DNA of 64,000 nucleotides from assembly GCA_030248065.1 (NCBI GenBank), contig JASAMV010008534.1, positions 42,968 to 106,967 of the forward strand, in the 5' to 3' direction. Position numbers and translations under genes: made by a program. The stretch comes from Rhynchonema sp. JSB1_4. Its lineage: Eukaryota; Nematoda; Chromadorea; Monhysterida; Xyalidae. The notes under the pieces were generated by a model that saw nothing but the letters and a program-made list of their open reading frames with translations, was not told the DNA's origin and ran no database searches. Of the stretch, positions 59,601 to 64,000 are shown piece after piece. Position 1 is the first letter of the stretch. Each line of letters opens with the position of its first letter.

Positions 59601-59691
59601 CATTTGAACAGGCGCCAACGAGATCAGCATCCGTATTGACCAACGAGGTATCGGGGCGATGCGATTTGAATTGCCGCCGTCGAAAACTTGA
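44700..59691 (+). CDS. Large dispersed-C2H2 zinc-finger protein
   Basis: About 32 small exons. Confident ones: 44700-44882, 45390-45583, 46040-46154, 46549-46773, 46878-46993, 47149-47255, 49366-49593, 49901-50065, 50129-50208, 50678-50775, 50893-50971, 51059-51212, 51286-51435, 52163-52332, 52417-52584, 52660-52779, 52842-52927, 53023-53155, 53278-53594, 53739-53918, 53980-54077, 54174-54288, 54512-54758, 55005-55151, 57420-57595, 57939-58101, 58196-58355, 58723-58805, 58859-58923, 59004-59080, then a terminal pair near 59182-59312 and 59611. Fingers are scattered, many atypical (C2HC or long H-H spacing): CTDCKTYWATRMELRTHALT, CQICSSLFVSRHQLKSHMRK, CPNCGQALCSVLALKRHMY, CAACHVTFAGESDF, CSLCFANEQHLNAHDC, CPFCFGVISSLEQCVNHVM, CADCGAPYTWLQHYTQH, CPLCHKEFGNVSSVISHI, CVLCGRVFNNTG. 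N-terminus RGRGRRGRKRVR may bind DNA or act as nuclear signal. An exon is missing or shifted at 57210-57419. The last exons are open in two frames, ending at 59691 or 59710. The layout recalls POGZ/row-type proteins but there is no DDE domain; family not assigned. Confidence 0.8.
44990..45207. mobile_element. Diverged relative of the CAGTGTAGTTCCTG family in zinc-finger intron 1
   Basis: The core words are recognisable in the same order as in copies A-D (AATCAGGCCTAAAATAGG, TTTTACCTCAGAAAGTG, GTATGGGTCTCCC) and the right end CCGGACCAGAAATTACACTG resembles the family end. The left end was not found. Confidence 0.55.
47414..47851. mobile_element. hAT-like GTCGGGT-phrase element, copy K1
   Basis: 438 bp with ends TAGGGTTAGAG and CTCTAACCCTA and a perfect 8-bp duplication GGAGGGTT. 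TAGGG-type ends and 8-bp duplications are typical of the hAT superfamily. The phrase GTCGGGTGTCGGGT is repeated at least eight times, mostly in one direction on both sides of the core, with one inverted run (ACCCGACACCCGACAC). Confidence 0.95.
48146..49236. mobile_element. TRIM-like miniature LTR element
   Basis: Two identical 92-bp direct repeats (48146-48237 and 49145-49236), beginning AGTGAGGAATCCTATATAAT and ending CATCTTCAACT, enclose 907 bp. TTAC flanks both outer ends (48142-48145, 49237-49240). A TATA-like TATATAATAG lies in each repeat. A purine-rich AAGGGGAGG lies just before the right repeat. TGGTGTGACCAGCGG follows the left repeat and could be a primer-binding site. The interior has GTGGAGTACCACCAGCGG twice and no gag/pol frame. 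The repeat ends are not TG/CA, so the call is structural. Confidence 0.75.
51451..52117. mobile_element. Probable degenerate element in zinc-finger intron 13
   Basis: Bounded by CAGTGCTGCTGTGGCTAC and CAGCCACTGCACTG, with C/G-tract borders, an AATTGCGCGAAGCGCGC hairpin and an AT-rich core, in the style of the hAT-like elements. No clear target duplication was found. Confidence 0.4.
55190..56331. mobile_element. Palindromic element in zinc-finger intron 24, split by a second element
   Basis: TAATTTCGTTGCCTCATGCA at the left faces TGCATGAGGCAACGAAATTA at the right, and the pairing continues through CGTTCGAAGTCGA and on to CAACAAGCTCAACGCACAGT / ACTGTGTGTTGAGCTTGTTG. Once the nested element is removed the remaining about 250 bp is a near-perfect hairpin. 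It starts 38 bp after exon 24. Confidence 0.8.
55248..56137. mobile_element. GCGCAAACGCGCA-rich inverted-repeat element, nested
   Basis: 890 bp, ends GGCTGCCTTCACAATG and CATTGTGAAGGCAGCC, flanked by GAA on both sides (55245-55247, 56138-56140). Both subterminal regions (55260-55420, 55905-56125) are packed with GCGCAAACGCGCA / TGCGCGTTTGCGC in both orientations; the middle is AT-rich. The frames seen here are repeat artefacts. Confidence 0.85.
56357..56816. mobile_element. hAT-like GTCGGGT-phrase element, copy K2
   Basis: 460 bp, TAGGGTTAGAG to CTCTAACCCTA, perfect 8-bp duplication GTTAGCAC. It matches copy K1 along its length, including the core words CAGAATGTGACATTTTGGTG. Both copies lie in introns of the same gene. 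Confidence 0.95.
56940..57075. repeat. Fragment related to the interior of element X1
   Basis: AACTTCCAGCTAGCTGACCT, TTATTGCGTGCTTGCACGAA and GGGAATTTACGCACTGAGGT correspond to AAGTTCCAGCTGGCTGACCT, TTGTTGCGTGCTTACTCGAA and GGGAATTTACGCACCGAGGT on the minus strand of 30719-30845. In both copies the same frame is open over this stretch. Confidence 0.6.
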
Positions 59692-59710
59692 TTGGATACA
59701 TCATATGTAA

Positions 59711-62222
59711 TTCTCGTATTTACCCAGTCTGCTGGAGAATGAATGATAAGGAAGCAACCAGGATTAAAATGGACTATTTTTCGGCTCCATCGCCTCATCG
59801 AACATTCGTTGTCGTATGTAATTAATCCTGGCTGTCTTGTTCGTAGCTGCTAATTCTGAGCTCTCGTCTCGTTTTTGCTTGGTCTCATGTCATCAATGTC
59901 TTGCAGTTGTTAATGAATGTTATGGTTATCAAGTTTCTTTCCGATAATCCCCGGCTGTAAAGGCAACATTTTGCTGGAAATCTTTTTGGGTGCAGGACTG
60001 TCTGGCGTGTTTGATAAACCCGCCGATCCTAATATCTGGATACCGTCTGCCGTGTGACGGGTATAGATAGATAGATCGGTACCCCATGCCTCACAAAAAT
60101 ACGGGTATACACACGCGTGCTTGTCTAGCTTCAAAATATGTACCCAAGTATTTGTGTGTGTCTGCCGTGATTTCATGTTCATGTGTGATGTATGTAATCA
60201 GTCACGCATGGCCTGCTGTGCAGTATACATACTTAGTTTGGTGACGTACTTTGCTCGTTGAGATGCTGGAATAAAATTGCGCGTGCTCTTGGTGTTCTAC
60301 ATATGTATGTGTTTGTACACATAGAGTCTAAAATAACAATAGCAAATTCAGCACCGGCTCCAGTAGCTACAGTGCGAAGTACCACATTAGGCTGAAATTA
60401 GAGTACTTGTGCACGCCCATACGAACGCAACTTCCTGGTGCAAAGCAGTTATGGGCGCCAAGAGCCACATGTTCTCACGTCCACTTGCCCTGATAGATTT
60501 GGAAAAAATTTTTAGGTGAAAATTTGGTCTGGGGCAATTTGGGTCGGAGAATTCAAATCCGTGGTCTGTTCGGTCACATGGCCCCTCAAAAATTCTATGG
60601 TGTATCACCAGTTGGGGTCACCTCACCGATCTGCTCAAAATTGGAGCTGGAGCTTGCACGCGAAGGAACTTTGACTTTTTTGCCCATACTTTGCAGTAGG
60701 AGGTTTCGTTCGCACGCACACGCTTCTTTCAGCCCATGATTGCACCCGGTACTGTATTGTATAGATATTTCAGATTAGCACACCCCATTTATTCCATTCT
60801 GAGAGTGACAGCCGGAACTGAGACTAACAGGTAGGTACGGTGGCCACACAGCTGCTGCATATACACCATTGCTTATCGCTACCCCGGTCCTGGAGGATGT
60901 TAACCATCGTTCTCGTTATCCATCAAGTAACTGTTCTTGACACGACCCCACTCGGCTATAGTTCTGGCTTGTGAGCTGTCATGCACAGCTTATATAGTAC
61001 TATGTGGTCAAATCAGATATATTGTCGTCAACTGAATGTATTATTTCTCGCACTCATTCGGGTAGTCGAAGTGATTTGACCACTTGACGACTGTACCACC
61101 AGCCGTCGTGCAGTGTCACGCCAAGCTGTGCTGCAGTTCTTCTGGTGTCGACGCAAATCGTCAAGCGCATCTGCAGTGATAATGCCGTTGACGCAGTCTG
61201 AATGCAGCACCAACACCTGAGCTTTCTAGTGTTCCCTGTCCGTCCACTGAATATCCATGTGCTCATTTAGGGGCTGTGCTGTCCATCCAACCCGTCGAGT
61301 CGATGCTATTAGCTTGCATAAGCCACGCTTTGTGCCGGACAGGACACGCACTCTGCTCTTTCCCGAAATTTGACGACTTGCATCGACGACGACCCACCGA
61401 CTGAGGTTTCGATATCTCAGTTGTCTGCACTTTATCTCGTATGATAATGTAATGATAAATCGTCAGGCACCACCTTGTTTGTGTTTGGGTTCTTTTTCGA
61501 GATCATTAGCATTCACACAGCTGAATATTGCGTGCAAATCGAAGAAATATGAGCATGTTGTTTTTCGTTGTTTTAGTCATAATCTCGCCTACTCCGTCAT
61601 GCTGTGTATCTCACTTTGCACTGACACGCTACGAACTAGACGCTGTCAACAGCTCAGATTAACATTATTATTATACAGTAAGGGATAGAAAGGACCAAAA
61701 CTAGTTCTATGTAATCCTGTTTTTGGGTACCATTGGTTCTAGTTAGTACAGTGGTCCTTTTAGCTTTGTGTGTGGGCTGTACTTGGTTACCACATAAATT
61801 ACGTGGCTGAACTGACCATGGTATGGCAACCCTCAACTGCCGGCTTCTGGTTGACCCAATTTTAGTCTTTTAGTGTCTTTATTACACCTATGCCACGCCT
61901 TGCTCCGTTTGGCTTCCCTGTATCGCAGAAACCGTGATCGTAGAAACTCAATCATGCCTAGTTCTGGGTACATATGCCTACAAGGTGACCAAGATTTGTA
62001 GCACTCGTTCTCCACGTTGGAGAACTGGTTTGACACGAGTAGCATATATCGTCAAACGCAAAACTTCAGCAGTTTTTTTGTGTTAAAATGTCATGGAATG
62101 AAACATCAACATCGCAAAACTGGAGTTACGGGCCGGACAATAAAAGTGATTGGTGATTTTCTGCCCGTCAGTCGTTCGTCAGCATAACCACAACCAATAC
62201 TGTGTCTGGGGGCACCCAAAGG
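59711..62222. other. Region without a confident gene
   Basis: Mostly ordinary intergenic DNA. A GATA repeat (TATAGATAGATAGATCGG) is at 60061-60078. Short frames at 59910-60182 (minus) and 60524-60739 (plus) have no recognisable domain. The best coding candidate is the minus-strand segment reported at 61028-61219. Confidence 0.4.
61028..61219 (-). CDS. Possible exon of an unrecognised minus-strand gene
   Basis: After an acceptor-like CTCAG the minus strand reads VLVLHSDCVNGIITADAL, then DDLRRHQKNCSTAWRDTARR, with ordinary amino-acid composition, followed by a GTACAG donor-like site and a stop further on at 61028. Upstream minus-strand DNA to 61420 is also partly open (SRQISGKSRVRVLSGTKRG). 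No family recognised and splice phases could not be reconciled, so this is tentative. Confidence 0.25.
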   Translation of the reverse strand, partial: QVLVLHSDCVNGIITADALDDLRRHQKNCSTAWRDTARRLVVQSSSGQITSTTRMSARNNTFS

Positions 62223-62509
62223 TATAGGCAATCCATCGGCTCATGGCACTTTTTATACACACAGCGCATCTAGCAGCACACGCCATTTTCTAAACAAAAT
62301 GTACACTTTGAACGAGTGTTATACTTCGATGGCCGCTTTATAATTTACTCGGTTTTAATTAGCTGCTTGACATGACACTTTTCTGCACTGTTGCAAAATT
62401 TAGGGATGTTTCAACGGATAACTGCAGAGAATAGATGCATTCATTGACGGCAGTAATGTAGCGTGCAGCCTGTGCGTGTTGAGTGCCATGAGCTGGCGGA
62501 TTGCCTATA
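62223..62509. mobile_element. Inverted-repeat MITE (family B, copy 2)
   Basis: 287 bp, same ends and interior as 4847-5132 in opposite orientation (TATAGGCAATCC ... GGATTGCCTATA). Shared interior words include CTGCCGTCAATGAATGCATC and AATTTTGCAACAG. Confidence 0.8.
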
Positions 62510-62645
62510 AGTATCTCCCCCTCGCTGGTATGTGGCCCCCGCGCTCAGGTAGTATAAGTCCCCCTCTTTTGTACGGTATCTCCGCTTTATTTAGGTTTTG
62601 CTGATCTGCTTCAAGGCTGCGAAGATGTATACAGATACGCACAGT

Positions 62646-63057
62646 ATAGTCCAGCAACAGCTAATGCAGAATTTATGGCAGCCACACTGCCTGATTGGAG
62701 AGCGGAAAATCAAGTGAAGAGCTTGCCCGGTTTTAGACAGGAAGTTCGAAGATATTTTTTCTTGTTCTTTCTTCTTCTTCTCCTTCAGACTTGGATTATT
62801 CAACGCTTCGGTATCTTCAAAAAGTTTTTTTTAATTTTTGGCTGGCAGCCACTTCATTTGATTGCTCTGTGTCGTTATGCAGAAAAATTGATGCTTTGGC
62901 CAGTTATTTCTTTCTTTGTTTTTCGCGCAGTTTTTTTGCTTGCTACCCAAGTCGAACAATTCCCATGTTTCAGGTCTGGAACGAGCGCGTACGTTTTCCC
63001 GCTTTACGGATCAGGCAGTTTGACTGGCATAAATTCTGCGTTAGTTGTTGTCGGACT
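62646..63057. mobile_element. TATAGTCC inverted-repeat element (copy X2)
   Basis: Left arm TATAGTCCAGCAACAGCTAA then TGCAGAATTTATGGCAG; right arm is the imperfect reverse complement (CTGGCATAAATTCTGCGTTAG, GTTGTTGTCGGACTATTA). About 410 bp, T-rich centre, no coding capacity. The tip is shared with X1 at 30608-30950. Confidence 0.65.
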
Positions 63058-63385
63058 ATTACGTGGCTCATGCACAAAAGCACGTGAGAAGACCAAGTGT
63101 TAACACAAAAAAGCAAGTCGCCTGTGCGTTCGAATGCAATGCTAAAAATTTCTCCGAGTGTGACCACAGCCAAGATCCAGGCCCACAAAAAGGTTTTCAC
63201 GGTTGTTGTGTCACCCTGTACGTGATCATGCGTCTAACTCTATGCAATATGCACCGACCCATCACGTGATTATTCTGTGTCGACCAACAAGCACCACGTG
63301 CCTTATCTACTTATGCAAATTGTTTTCTAAACATTATTTTCATAATAATTTCCCCGTCAATTATTATTACCACAAGAAGAAAAAT
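63058..63385. other. Unannotated spacer
   Basis: Nothing recognised on either strand. Confidence 0.4.
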
Positions 63386-64000
63386 GCCTGCTGTCGCGCG
63401 GCAAGAATCAGGATATGGTTCTCGGTATCATGCTGGTCGCATATAAAACACCTATACAAGATTGTTTACTCCCCAAAGTAAAAAGATATCAGTGGTTACG
63501 CACAGGAGCAAAAGGCGACTAAAAACATCACCGAAACAGAAGAAAAGCTTATTTGCCAAAAAATGAGCAGGATTTAGAAAGAGGCATTGCATTCCTTTCG
63601 AAAAGTAAATTAAAAAGCGATACGCCATCAAGGAACCATATTGCGGCCAATAGCGCAATGAGGCGACGACGGCAAGCTGTCACAGGTTCGATTCGTACTA
63701 GTAACGGCATAAAGAGTGGGTAAAACGATTATGCGTTGGCCGCAATATGGTTCCTTGATGGCGTATCGCTTTTTAATTCACTTTTCGAAATGAATGCAAC
63801 GCCTCTTTCTAAATCCTGCTCATTTTTTGGCAAATAAGCTTTTCTTCTGTTTCGGTGATGTTTTTAGTCGCCTTTTGCTCCTGTGCGTAACCACTGATAT
63901 CTTTTTACTTTGGGGAGTAAACAATCTTGTATAGGTGTTTTATATGCGACCAGCATGATACCGAGAACCATATCCTGATTCTTGCAGCGCGACAGCAGGC
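63386..64000. repeat. Large palindrome truncated by the window end
   Basis: 63386-63652 and 63736-64000 are almost exact reverse complements (GCCTGCTGTCGCGCGGCAAG at the left tip; CTTGCAGCGCGACAGCAGGC at the right tip), with an 83-bp unlike centre. Arms differ at only a few positions, so the structure is young or kept homogeneous. The left tip falls at 63386, and the right tip coincides with the last base, so the palindrome could extend only if the left flank also pairs beyond the window. Confidence 0.85.

Noticed and set aside
60524..60739. 71-residue plus-strand frame
   Set aside because: No family resemblance, no splice context, and no repeat of it elsewhere in the window.

Overview
The window is metazoan nuclear DNA. 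It shows GT-AG introns, many only 55-90 bp, and animal gene families: a class A neuropeptide-type GPCR, an ionotropic glutamate receptor, a TAL/SCL-type bHLH factor and a core-1 galactosyltransferase. Intergenic gaps are short where there are no transposons. I cannot place the organism below 'small-genome invertebrate' from this sequence. All exon models below were joined by hand from reading frame, splice sites and phase; where stated, the summed exon length is divisible by three and open.

Layout. 1-1185 upstream DNA. 1186-6531 (+) RBM19, a six-RRM ribosome-biogenesis protein. 6840-25633 (+) GTF3C3, the TPR subunit of TFIIIC; its 12.2-kb intron 8 holds a complete GPCR gene on the opposite strand (9773-12014), a 3.2-kb foldback element, a Tc1-like element and another inverted-repeat element. 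25859-28301 (+) OMA1, a mitochondrial metallopeptidase. 28636-32529 (-) a leucine-rich-repeat protein. 33090-34884 (-) a C1GALT1-like galactosyltransferase. 35162-37380 (-) an ionotropic-receptor-type glutamate receptor. 38208-39462 (+) a TAL-like bHLH factor. 39463-44650 is a transposon graveyard of nested short hAT-like elements plus a 0.8-kb A/C tract. 44700-about 59691 (+) is a large, finely split C2H2 zinc-finger gene whose introns hold many more elements. 59692-64000 has no confident gene; it carries two or three small inverted-repeat elements and ends inside a palindrome.

The genes are not an operon or pathway. RBM19 and GTF3C3 both serve growth (rRNA processing and tRNA/5S transcription) and are head to tail 300 bp apart, but co-regulation cannot be inferred.

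The most unusual material is the mobile DNA. Several families of 240-460-bp elements have perfect or near-perfect 8-bp target duplications and are built from a short phrase repeated in direct orientation around an AT-rich core. A near-palindromic family with 3-bp duplications sits in introns of four genes, once with its own empty site preserved in the other arm of a giant hairpin. There is also a miniature LTR element with identical 92-bp repeats. Separately, the 10-mer TGATGTTTCA occurs about 13 times, mostly on one strand and almost always inside genes.
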